Assembly: GCA_900546885.1 (NCBI GenBank)
Contig: UREN01000066.1
Coordinates: 1 to 10,077, forward strand
Direction: 5' to 3'
DNA: 10,077 nucleotides
Source of the DNA: an uncultured Oscillospiraceae bacterium
Lineage (GTDB): Bacteria > Bacillota > Clostridia > Oscillospirales > Ruminococcaceae
Within the stretch, counting starts at the first letter, position 1. The number at the start of each line of letters is the position of its first letter. The notes beneath the pieces were generated by a model, which was given only the letters and a program-made list of their open reading frames with translations, was not told the origin of the DNA and did not search any database. The translations under genes and the position numbers were made by a program. Shown here in pieces: positions 1 to 6,084 of this stretch.

Positions 1-17
1 GCGTTGCTGTGCAACGC
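1..17 (-). terminator. Perfect inverted repeat at window edge, possible terminator of the LacI-family gene
   Basis: A 7-bp perfect stem (GCGTTGC / GCAACGC) with a 3-nt loop lies about 55 nt beyond the stop of the minus-strand LacI-family gene. Any T-tract would fall outside the window, so terminator function cannot be confirmed. It could instead be a regulator-binding palindrome. Confidence 0.35.
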
Positions 18-34
18 CGCCCCCCCTGAGGTTT

Positions 35-59
35 CCGGGCGAAGAAGGGGCCCGGTTTT
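35..59 (+). other. Weak hairpin with short T-tract
   Basis: CCGGGC (35-40) pairs with GCCCGG (50-55) across a 9-nt loop and is followed by TTTT on the plus strand. It would read as a weak terminator for a plus-strand gene left of the window. In the minus direction no T-tract follows, so it is not a good terminator for the LacI-family gene. Confidence 0.2.
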
Positions 60-72
60 ATGGACAAAAAGC

Positions 73-1071
73 TCACCGCTGTGTAGAGGCGCGCTTGACC
101 AGAAAGACGGGCAGCTGATAATAGTTTTTTGGCAAAGGCTTTTTACAAATCATCTCTAAAAGCAGCGTGGTGGCAAGCTCTGCCATTTTTGAAACGTCCT
201 GATGCACGCTGGTGATGCCGGGCCCGCAGGCGGCCGCAAGCTGGCTGTCGTCAAAGCCGGTGAGCAGCACATCCTTCGGGACATGCAGGTTGTGCTCCCG
301 CAGGGCGATAATTGCACCTGCCGCAATGGTGTCGGTGGTGCACATAATGCCGTCAAAGGGCACCTTCCGGGCAAGAAGCTGCGCAATGGCGGCGCGCGCG
401 TTTTCTATGGATACCTCCGGCAGGTTGACAGAGACGTCCTCCTGCTCGTGCAGGCCGTATTCCGCCAAAGCGCGCTGAAAGCCCGTGTAACGGGCCAGCT
501 GGTTTGCATCGTTGCCCAGGCATTTTAAAATGACAATGCGCCTGCACCCGGCGTCCAGCAGCTCTTTTGTGGCAAGGTAGCCGCCCTGTTCGTTGTCCGA
601 TTCAATAATCACGCCGCTGTTTTTCTGGCTGCGGGAAGGGCGGTCTACATAAATGACGGGCAGCGTATCCAGCTCGGAATAATTGCGCGTGCCGGAAATC
701 AGCACAATGGCGCTGACGTTCTGGGCGGAAAGCGATTGGATGTGCTTGCGCTCCAGCTTTTCCGATTCGTTGGTGTTGCAGATAAGGCACGAATACCCCC
801 GCTGGAACAGGTTGATTTCCAGCTTCAGCACAAGGCTGGAAAAGTGGGGGTTGGTGATGTCCGGCACAATAATGCCCACCACGCAGGTGCGGCTGGTGCG
901 CAGGCCCTTGGCACTCATGTTGGGCACATATTCGTTTTCGCGGATGATGCGCCGCACGCGCGCCTCTGTCTCTTTGGAAAAGCGGCCGTTCTGGTTGATC
1001 ACGCGTGAGACAGTGGCCGTGGAAACGCCGGCCAGGCGGGCAATGTCCTTGATGCTTTTTCCCTTCTCCAA
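73..1071 (-). CDS. LacI-family transcriptional regulator
   Basis: This 332-residue protein has the full LacI/GalR architecture. An N-terminal helix-turn-helix (about residues 6-26, IKDIARLAGVSTATVSRVIN) is followed by the hinge helix around residues 52-60 (SAKGLRTSR). A periplasmic-binding-protein-like sensor domain starts at VVGIIVPDITNPHF and includes the late family motif TGFDDS. Length is normal for the family. The start is TTG at 1071, because no ATG is available and a strong AAGGAGG (complement of 1079-1085) sits 7 nt upstream; the helix-turn-helix begins immediately after. It lies only 36 nt downstream of the AraC-type gene and is probably co-transcribed with it. The ligand, probably a sugar or sugar derivative, cannot be read from the sequence, and no sugar genes are in view. 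Nothing ties it directly to arginine metabolism. Confidence 0.93.
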   Translation of the reverse strand: MEKGKSIKDIARLAGVSTATVSRVINQNGRFSKETEARVRRIIRENEYVPNMSAKGLRTSRTCVVGIIVPDITNPHFSSLVLKLEINLFQRGYSCLICNTNESEKLERKHIQSLSAQNVSAIVLISGTRNYSELDTLPVIYVDRPSRSQKNSGVIIESDNEQGGYLATKELLDAGCRRIVILKCLGNDANQLARYTGFQRALAEYGLHEQEDVSVNLPEVSIENARAAIAQLLARKVPFDGIMCTTDTIAAGAIIALREHNLHVPKDVLLTGFDDSQLAAACGPGITSVHQDVSKMAELATTLLLEMICKKPLPKNYYQLPVFLVKRASTQR

Positions 1072-1078
1072 ACAAAAC

Positions 1079-1085
1079 CCTCCTT
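1079..1085 (-). promoter_or_regulatory. Ribosome binding site deciding a TTG start
   Basis: The minus strand reads AAGGAGG seven bases before TTG-GAG-AAG. This strong site supports the unusual TTG start codon of the LacI-family regulator. No ATG lies in frame between it and the helix-turn-helix. Confidence 0.8.
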
Positions 1086-1107
1086 GCGCAAGCGCCCCCC
1101 GCGCGGC

Positions 1108-2394
1108 TTACACGGCGGGCTGCGCCTCCGGGATGCTTTCGCCGCCGTGCTGCAGAATAATACGCTTGCGGAATGTGGCGGGCGTCATGTTTTTCAGCTT
1201 CACAAAATTGCGGCTGAACGTTTTCACCGTGTTATAGCCCACCTCTATGGCAATGTCTGTGATGCTCATTTTGGTGGAAAGCATCAGCTCGCACGCCTTG
1301 TTCACGCGAAGATAGTTTAAAAAGTCTTCAAAATTGCGCTCGGCCTGGAACAGCAGAATGCGGTTCAGCTCCACCACTGTCACGCCGAACTTGTCGGCCA
1401 CGGCCTGAATTTTCAGGTCCTCCTGGAAATTGTGGTAGATATAGTTGAACACCTCAAAGCTCACGCTTTTTTCGCGCTCTTTAAACAGGTTGTTGGTGCC
1501 CGCGTAAATTTTGCGGTACTCCTTGGGCGTGACGCCCGTGCGGGCCGAAAACACCTTCAGCACATGCGAGGCATCCACAAAGCCCGTCATCTCGGCCAGC
1601 TCGTTCAGCGTCATGTCGGTGTACATCAAAAGGTCCATCATCTTCACAATGCGCATCTCGTTCACAAGGTCGCTGAAGGTGAGGCCCGTCACGTCCATCA
1701 CATATTTGCTGATGGACGATTCGCTCATGTAAAACAGGCTGGAAAGCTCGCTTAACGTCTGCTTCTGGTTCAAATGCGAATAGATGTATTTGAAAATGGC
1801 GCCGCGCTCGTCCAGCTCGATGGAATCGCCCTTTTCGTTGCGGCAATCCCGTTTGCGCGCAAAGCGGGTGAAGTGGATAAGCAGCTCCATCAGTTTATTC
1901 GTCACATACACGTTGGAAAGCTCGCGCTCTTCGGGCACGTCCAGAATGGATTCAATGCCCGTCTCGTTTTTGATCTCGTTCAGCACGCGCAGAATGACGG
2001 CGGCCTCCTCTTCCGTGCACTGCACAATGGGCGTGCTTTGCACGCTGGAGAGGATGTTGAAAAAGTTGTTGCCCGTGTTGTAGCCAAACTTGATGGTGTT
2101 GTTGATAAAATCGGAATTGTAGATGATTTTGAAAAACTCCAGCGGTGCATCCACCGCCGTAACCTCGGTGATTTCCCACGGCAGAATGGCCACGAAGGTG
2201 TGGGGGCGTATTTCATAGCTTTTGCTGTCCACCGTCATGCTGCCGTGCCCTTTTGTGAAGAACAGGTAGCGCGCCGCCTGGTGGATCAGGGGCTTCGTGG
2301 GCGTGTCGATGTATTCAATGTCAAAACTGCACAGCTTTCGCTTGTCATAGCTGGAGCAGAACTGGTCCTGTATCTCGGTGATTTGATTGCCCAT
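1108..2394 (-). CDS. AraC-family regulator with two tandem AraC-type DNA-binding domains
   Basis: This is a 428-residue protein. The N-terminal part (about residues 25-120) resembles the cupin-like sensor of AraC regulators, including FVAILPWEITEV. It is followed by two successive AraC/XylS-type DNA-binding regions. The first spans about 196-297 (TLSELSSLFYMSESSISKYV, then TLNELAEMTGFVDASHVLKV, ending TGVTPKEYRK). The second spans about 312-412 (IQAVADKFGVTVVELNRILL, then SITDIAIEVGYNTVKTFSRN, ending MTPATFRKRI). Each has the two helix-turn-helix units and the closing 'TP..(Y/F)RK' signature of a complete domain. Typical family members have one such domain and about 280-300 residues. The ATG at 2394 is preferred over an in-frame upstream ATG at 2481 because AAAGGAGG lies 9 nt before it, and the extra 29 residues come from the hairpin-rich intergenic region. 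It lies 176 bp downstream of argS and 36 bp upstream of the LacI-family gene. The target is unknown. Confidence 0.9.
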   Translation of the reverse strand: MGNQITEIQDQFCSSYDKRKLCSFDIEYIDTPTKPLIHQAARYLFFTKGHGSMTVDSKSYEIRPHTFVAILPWEITEVTAVDAPLEFFKIIYNSDFINNTIKFGYNTGNNFFNILSSVQSTPIVQCTEEEAAVILRVLNEIKNETGIESILDVPEERELSNVYVTNKLMELLIHFTRFARKRDCRNEKGDSIELDERGAIFKYIYSHLNQKQTLSELSSLFYMSESSISKYVMDVTGLTFSDLVNEMRIVKMMDLLMYTDMTLNELAEMTGFVDASHVLKVFSARTGVTPKEYRKIYAGTNNLFKEREKSVSFEVFNYIYHNFQEDLKIQAVADKFGVTVVELNRILLFQAERNFEDFLNYLRVNKACELMLSTKMSITDIAIEVGYNTVKTFSRNFVKLKNMTPATFRKRIILQHGGESIPEAQPAV

Positions 2395-2438
2395 GTCAAA
2401 GGGCCTCCTTTGCGCATCAATGTGCCTTGTGTGCACAG

Positions 2439-2469
2439 AAAGAAAGGGGGGCGCGGCGCGCACGCCCCC
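2439..2469 (-). terminator. Possible weak terminator after argS
   Basis: On the minus strand GGGGGCG pairs with CGCCCCC across a 9-nt loop (2447-2453 / 2463-2469) and is followed by CTTTCTTTC. The interrupted T-tract makes it weak, so some argS transcripts may read into the AraC-type gene, whose ribosome binding site begins about 30 nt further on. Confidence 0.4.
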
Positions 2470-2488
2470 GTCTTTCTGCATGCCCGGC

Positions 2489-2561
2489 GGGGCAGTGCCC
2501 CACGGGGATGGCTGTGCCCCGCCCGCACCGGCGGCCGGGGCACAACTGGCGCGGGCGGGGC
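2489..2561. repeat. GC-rich hairpins in the argS-araC spacer
   Basis: Two further inverted repeats fill the spacer. GGGGC-AGT-GCCCC lies at 2489-2501, and an 11-bp perfect stem pairs GCCCCGCCCGC (2516-2526) with GCGGGCGGGGC (2551-2561). Neither is followed by a T-tract on either strand. They may protect the 3' end of argS mRNA. I see no convincing promoter in this spacer. Confidence 0.6.
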
Positions 2562-2570
2562 CGCGCTGTG

Positions 2571-4220
2571 TTACATTTTTTCGGGCGCGCTTACGCCAAT
2601 CAGGTCAAGCGCATTGGCCAGCGTAATCTTGGTGGCCTGCAGCAGGGCAAGGCGCTGGTTGGTCAGCTCGGCATTTTCGTTGCCCAAAATTTTGTGCGCG
2701 CCGTAGAAGCTGTGGAAATACTGCGCCAGCTTCTGCACATAGTTGCAAATTTTGTTGGGCGCATAGGTGGCGGCAGCGTCGGCCACCGTGTCGGTGAAAG
2801 CGGCAATATGCTTCAGCAGGGCAGTTTCCTTTTCGCTGCCCAGCAGGTCGTACGTCTCGCGCGGCTGCACCTCGGGCGCCTGGCGCAGCACCGAGCAGAT
2901 GCGCGCGTGGGCGTACTGGGCATAGAACACGGGGTTGTCGCTGGTTTGCGAGCGGGCCAGGCCCAAATCGAAATCCATGTGCGTGTCCACCGCGCGCTCT
3001 ACAAAGAAATAGCGCGTGGCGTCGTTGCCAATGTCCTCACGCAGCTCGCGAATGGTGACGGCGTTGCCCGTGCGCTTGGACATCTTCACTTCCTGGCCGT
3101 TCTCCACCAGGCGCACCATCTGAATCAGCACAATGTCCAGGCTTTTCGGGTCGTGCCCCAAAGCGGCAATGGCGGCCTTCATGCGGGGGATATAGCCGTG
3201 GTGGTCTGCGCCCCACAGGTTGATCAGCTTGGTGTAGCCGCGCTCGTATTTGAACATGTGGTTGGCAATGTCCGGCGTCAGGTAGGTGTAGGCGCCGTCC
3301 TTCTTTTTCAGCACGCGGTCTTTGTCGTCGCCAAACTGCGAGGTGCGCAGCCAAACCGCGCCGTCCTCTTCATACATCAGGCCCTTTTTCTCAAACACGG
3401 GCAGCACTTCGTCCACACGGCCCTCGTCCACAATCCACTGTTCGCTCACCCAGCTGTCGAAATCGCAGCCGAATTCGTGCAGGTCCTGCTCAATTTTGGC
3501 AAGCTGAATGTGGTAGCCCTCCATTTTGAAGAACGGAATGGCCTGCTCTTCGGGGGCGTTCAGCCATTTGTCGCCCACCTTGGCCTTAATCTCCTGCGCA
3601 ATGTCGATGATGTCCGGCGAGTGATAGCCGTCCTCGGGCACGGGGTAATCCGTCTTGCCGAACAGCTCGCAATAGCGGGCATATACGCTTTGGCCGAACA
3701 CCCACATCTGGTGGCCGGCGTCGTTGATGTAGTATTCGCGCAGCACGTCATAGCCGCTGGCCTTCATCAGGCGGCACATGCAGTCGCCCCACACGGCGCC
3801 GCGCGCATGGCCCAGGTGCAAGTTGCCCGTGGGGTTGGCGGAAACATACTCCACCAGCACGCTTTCGCGCTTGCCGGAATAGTTCTGCCCGTATTTGGCG
3901 CCCTTTTCCAGCACGGTGTTGATAATGCTGGAAATGGCCGTTTTCTTCATGCGGAAGTTGATGAAGCCCGGGCCCGCGATTTCAATTGTTTCCACGTTAT
4001 CAAGGCTTTGCTCTAACTTTTCCACAATGGCCTTCGCAATCTCCTGCGGGGCCTTGTGCACAAGTTTCGGAAGCCTCATGGCGATGTTGGTGGAATAGTC
4101 ACCGTTCGCGGTGTCTTTGGGGATTTCCACCATCACCAGGCCGGCCTCCGGCTCCATGCCGTAGACGTCGTTCACAGCCTTGGCGATCGCGCTTGTCAGG
4201 CTCTGTTCAATGTTGTTCAT
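2571..4220 (-). CDS. argS: Arginyl-tRNA synthetase
   Basis: This cytoplasmic class I aminoacyl-tRNA synthetase attaches arginine to tRNA-Arg using ATP. The 549-residue protein matches the usual 550-580. The N-terminal Add-1-type tRNA-contacting domain (about 1-115) is followed by the Rossmann catalytic core with the HIGH motif as HLGH (135-138, in NPTGNLHLGHARG). WGADHHGY is at 336-343 and the KMSKR loop at 379-383. The C-terminal DALR anticodon-binding domain begins near 430. The ATG at 4220 is chosen because GAGGAG lies 7-8 nt upstream. An in-frame extension to 4433 would begin upstream of the predicted promoter and shows no family similarity. The gene is divergent from the arginine deiminase operon, an arrangement that brings arginine use for translation next to arginine breakdown. 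No T-box is visible in its short leader. Confidence 0.97.
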   Translation of the reverse strand: MNNIEQSLTSAIAKAVNDVYGMEPEAGLVMVEIPKDTANGDYSTNIAMRLPKLVHKAPQEIAKAIVEKLEQSLDNVETIEIAGPGFINFRMKKTAISSIINTVLEKGAKYGQNYSGKRESVLVEYVSANPTGNLHLGHARGAVWGDCMCRLMKASGYDVLREYYINDAGHQMWVFGQSVYARYCELFGKTDYPVPEDGYHSPDIIDIAQEIKAKVGDKWLNAPEEQAIPFFKMEGYHIQLAKIEQDLHEFGCDFDSWVSEQWIVDEGRVDEVLPVFEKKGLMYEEDGAVWLRTSQFGDDKDRVLKKKDGAYTYLTPDIANHMFKYERGYTKLINLWGADHHGYIPRMKAAIAALGHDPKSLDIVLIQMVRLVENGQEVKMSKRTGNAVTIRELREDIGNDATRYFFVERAVDTHMDFDLGLARSQTSDNPVFYAQYAHARICSVLRQAPEVQPRETYDLLGSEKETALLKHIAAFTDTVADAAATYAPNKICNYVQKLAQYFHSFYGAHKILGNENAELTNQRLALLQATKITLANALDLIGVSAPEKM

Positions 4221-4247
4221 GTGGCTTCTCCTCACTTTTGTGTTTTT

Positions 4248-4269
4248 CGCCTGCCCCTCAAAGCAGGCG
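4248..4269. other. Hairpin in the argS leader
   Basis: A 7-bp perfect stem CGCCTGC / GCAGGCG with an 8-nt loop lies between the predicted argS transcription start and the ribosome binding site. In the argS direction it is followed by AAAAA, so it is not a terminator. A role in mRNA stability is possible but unproven. Confidence 0.4.
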
Positions 4270-4305
4270 GCGCCGCGTTTTCTGCCATTGCGACACGTTT
4301 TATAT

Positions 4306-4334
4306 ATTATACCCATTATAATAAGAAAACACAA
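4306..4334 (-). promoter_or_regulatory. Predicted sigma-A promoter for argS
   Basis: The minus strand has a perfect -10 box TATAAT (4311-4306) preceded by a 17-nt spacer and a -35-like TTGTGT (4334-4329). The predicted transcription start near 4298 gives a leader of about 80 nt. A second TATAAT on the same strand (4320-4315) has no suitable -35. Confidence 0.65.
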
Positions 4335-4495
4335 GTGCCAGTGTGCACAGATATGCCGGTGTGCGCCCGGGGCATAGAAAGGGGAAAAAGGGGAACCATA
4401 CATTTTGGCACACCTGGCAAACATCTGACGCACGCTTTGTACACTTTGAACAAAACGCCCTAAAATCTGTGTACTTGGTATAGGGAAAATAGGGA

Positions 4496-4512
4496 ATTTT
4501 TACAATAAAAAT
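4496..4512. promoter_or_regulatory. Perfect AT-rich inverted repeat upstream of the arc promoter, possible operator
   Basis: ATTTTTA (4496-4502), CAA, TAAAAAT (4506-4512) forms a perfect 7-bp dyad. Its centre is about 45 bp upstream of the arc -10 box, a position that suits an activator at a promoter without a -35. It does not match the ArgR box (TGAAT...ATTCA) or the Crp/Fnr box well. The bound protein is unknown. Confidence 0.35.
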
Positions 4513-4547
4513 GGCGTCAAAAATCCCTTTTATCAAAACAGATGCGT

Positions 4548-4553
4548 TATAAT
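4548..4553 (+). promoter_or_regulatory. -10 box of the predicted arc operon promoter
   Basis: A perfect TATAAT (in GCGTTATAATGAAACC) is the best plus-strand -10 upstream of arcA. At a spacing of 16-18 bp the bases are CCCTTT-like, with no TTGACA resemblance, and there is no TG extension. This suggests an activator-dependent promoter. Transcription from near 4560 gives a leader of about 197 nt before arcA. Confidence 0.55.
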
Positions 4554-4592
4554 GAAACCAGAAACTCAGAAATTGTGGAAGGGCGCGGCGCC

Positions 4593-4655
4593 ATGAGTGC
4601 ACGCGTGGCACGTTGGCCAGGCCACATTGCGAGTCGTTCAGCCTGCGGCTTTTGA
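4593..4655 (+). CDS. Putative 20-codon leader peptide of the arc operon
   Basis: A small open frame inside the arc leader begins with ATG at 4593 and ends with TGA at 4653-4655. It encodes MSARVARWPGHIASRSACGF, in which 3 of 20 residues are arginine. A purine-rich GGAAGG lies about 10 nt upstream. Its stop codon falls in the loop of a predicted hairpin (4641-4669), so a translating ribosome would open that stem. No homologue is recognised. A frame of this size can arise by chance, so this is a candidate only. Confidence 0.25.
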   Translation: MSARVARWPGHIASRSACGF

Positions 4656-4669
4656 CAGGGGCTGCAGGC
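4641..4669 (+). other. Arc leader hairpin 1
   Basis: GCCTGCGGC (4641-4649) pairs with GCTGCAGGC (4661-4669), a 9-bp stem with one G-U pair and an 11-nt loop. The loop holds TTTTGACAGG, which recurs exactly at 4736-4745 leading into the arcA ribosome binding site. Confidence 0.5.
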
Positions 4670-4681
4670 GGTTGGTGAACA

Positions 4682-4699
4682 GGGGGCGGGCCCGCCCCC
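4682..4699. repeat. Perfect 18-bp GC palindrome in the arc leader
   Basis: GGGGGCGGG is followed immediately by CCCGCCCCC, giving a fully GC 18-bp palindrome. As RNA it would form a very stable 7-bp hairpin with a 4-nt loop. No T-tract follows (GCAAACTTTCTCC), so it is not a standard terminator. Confidence 0.6.
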
Positions 4700-4705
4700 G
4701 CAAAC

Positions 4706-4732
4706 TTTCTCCGCAGAGGATGTGCGGAGAAA
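4706..4732 (+). promoter_or_regulatory. Arc leader hairpin 3 with a GGA-containing loop just before the arcA ribosome binding site
   Basis: TTTCTCCGCA (4706-4715) pairs perfectly with TGCGGAGAAA (4723-4732), a 10-bp stem with loop GAGGATG. The hairpin ends 10 nt before the arcA AGGAGG (4743-4748). GGA in the loop followed by TGT resembles the binding preference of CsrA (GGA in a loop, core RGGAUGU). Whether this organism has CsrA is unknown. Confidence 0.45.
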
Positions 4733-4756
4733 ACATTTTGACAGGAGGACAAGACA

Positions 4757-5980
4757 ATGGTTGGTATCCATGTAACGAGCGAGATTAAGCCGCTCAAAAA
4801 AGTACTTCTTCACAGGCCGGGCAAAGAGCTGTTGAACCTCACGCCCGATACGCTGGGGCGTCTTCTGTTCGACGATATCCCCTTCCTGAAAGTGGCCCAG
4901 GCCGAGCATGACCGCTTTGCCGAGATTCTGCGTGAGAACGGCGTGGAAGTGGTGTACCTGGAAGACCTGATGGCGGAAGTGCTGGACGCAGACCCCGCCG
5001 TGCGCAAGGAATTCCTGGAGCAGTTCATCCGCGAGGCCGGCATCCGCACCAAACACTGGCAGAAAATTGTGTACGATCATCTGGATAAAATCAAAGACAA
5101 CAAGGAACTTGTGCTGAAGACGATGGAAGGCGTGAACCTGAATGAGTTCGATGTGGATGCCGAGAACTCTCTGGTAGACCTTGTCAGCGAGCCCAGCAAG
5201 CTGATCATCGACCCGATGCCCAACCTCTACTTCACGCGCGACCCGTTCGCCTCCATCGGCAATGGCGTCAGCCTGAACCGCATGTATTCCGTCACCCGCA
5301 ACCGCGAGACCATCTATGCGGAATACATCTTCAACCACCACCCCGATTTCAAGGGCCATGTGACGAAGTTCTTCGACCGTTACAACCCCTTCCACATTGA
5401 GGGCGGCGACATTCTGAACCTGAACGACAAGGTGCTGGCCATTGGCATTTCCCAGCGCACCGAGCCGGACGCCATCGACATGATTGCCCGCAACATCTTC
5501 GCCAGCGAAGATTCCACCATCGAGACCATTCTGGCCTTCAACATCCCCAACAGCCGCGCGTTCATGCATCTGGACACCGTGTTCACCCAGATCGATGTGG
5601 ATAAGTTCACGGTGCACCCGGGCATCCTTGGGCCCCTTCAGGTGTTCGAAATCACCCCGGGCAAGGACGGCGAGCTGAAGGTGCATGAGATTGACGACAC
5701 GCTGGAGAACATCCTGGCCAAATACCTGGGCCTGCCCAAAGTGACGCTGATTCAGTGCGCGGGCGGCGACACCATTGCCGCCGAGCGCGAGCAGTGGAAC
5801 GACGGCTCGAACACGCTGTGCATCGCCCCGGGCGTGATTGTGGTGTACGAGCGCAACGACGTCACCAACGAAGTGCTGCGCAAGGCCGGCCTGAAGGTGT
5901 TGGAGATGCCCTCTGCCGAGCTGAGCCGTGGCCGCGGCGGCCCCCGCTGCATGAGCATGCCGCTCATCCGCGAAGACTAA
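4757..5980 (+). CDS. arcA: Arginine deiminase
   Basis: Arginine deiminase is the first enzyme of the ADI pathway and hydrolyses L-arginine to citrulline and ammonia in the cytoplasm. The 407-residue protein has the usual length (about 405-420). All catalytic residues of the guanidino-modifying fold are in place: Asp162 (in FTRDPF), Glu215 (in FHIEGGD), His271 and Asp273 (in HLDTVF), and the nucleophile Cys398 in the C-terminal [20 protein letters not shown] at 4757 has a strong AGGAGG 8 nt upstream. It is the first main gene of the operon and is preceded by a structured leader. A stable hairpin follows in the 104-nt gap to arcB. No defect is visible. Confidence 0.98.
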   Translation: MVGIHVTSEIKPLKKVLLHRPGKELLNLTPDTLGRLLFDDIPFLKVAQAEHDRFAEILRENGVEVVYLEDLMAEVLDADPAVRKEFLEQFIREAGIRTKHWQKIVYDHLDKIKDNKELVLKTMEGVNLNEFDVDAENSLVDLVSEPSKLIIDPMPNLYFTRDPFASIGNGVSLNRMYSVTRNRETIYAEYIFNHHPDFKGHVTKFFDRYNPFHIEGGDILNLNDKVLAIGISQRTEPDAIDMIARNIFASEDSTIETILAFNIPNSRAFMHLDTVFTQIDVDKFTVHPGILGPLQVFEITPGKDGELKVHEIDDTLENILAKYLGLPKVTLIQCAGGDTIAAEREQWNDGSNTLCIAPGVIVVYERNDVTNEVLRKAGLKVLEMPSAELSRGRGGPRCMSMPLIRED

Positions 5981-6016
5981 GCACGGCTTCGCAAAACACA
6001 CCGTTCTGTCCTGTCT

Positions 6017-6039
6017 GGCGGGGGCGCCGAGCCCCCGCC
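6017..6039 (+). other. Intercistronic GC hairpin between arcA and arcB
   Basis: GGCGGGGGC (6017-6025) pairs perfectly with GCCCCCGCC (6031-6039) around a 5-nt loop. No T-tract follows, so full termination is unlikely. It may stabilise an arcA-only transcript or cause partial drop-off, giving more arcA than downstream message. Confidence 0.6.
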
Positions 6040-6084
6040 GCATCTGGGCATTGATAACAAAGAAAAAGAAAGGAAAATGTGATT

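Noticed and set aside
2395..2481. N-terminal extension of the AraC-type protein to an upstream ATG
   Set aside because: The extra 29 residues are encoded by the GC-hairpin spacer. The ATG at 2394 has its own AAAGGAGG at ideal spacing.
2427..4016. Long open frame of 529 codons on the plus strand, opposite argS
   Set aside because: It is fully antisense to argS, whose motifs are unmistakable. The predicted product is low-complexity and rich in His, Ala, Val and Gly, as is typical of the reverse strand of GC-rich genes, and it has no suitable ribosome binding site.
4400..4425. Sigma-54 promoter suggested by TGGCACACCTGGCA
   Set aside because: The GG and GC dinucleotides are separated by 8 bases where sigma-54 promoters need 10.
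4221..4433. N-terminal extension of argS
   Set aside because: It would begin upstream of the predicted argS promoter, its residues have no family similarity, and the ATG at 4220 has a good ribosome binding site.
4652..4743. TTGACA at 4652-4657 and 4738-4743 as -35 boxes for arcA
   Set aside because: Neither has a recognisable -10 at 16-18 bp. The second runs into the ribosome binding site.
4220..4756. T-box riboswitch controlling argS or arcA
   Set aside because: No AGGGTGGNACCGCG-like T-box sequence or specifier stem arrangement with a terminator is visible on either strand.
4597..4788. 63-codon plus-strand frame starting with GTG and overlapping the start of arcA
   Set aside because: It has no ribosome binding site at its GTG, passes through the leader hairpins and ends inside arcA in another frame.
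4547..6043. Open frame of 498 codons on the minus strand opposite arcA
   Set aside because: It is antisense to arcA with the same His/Val/Gly/Ala-rich composition. It is a stop-codon gap caused by codon bias and not a gene.
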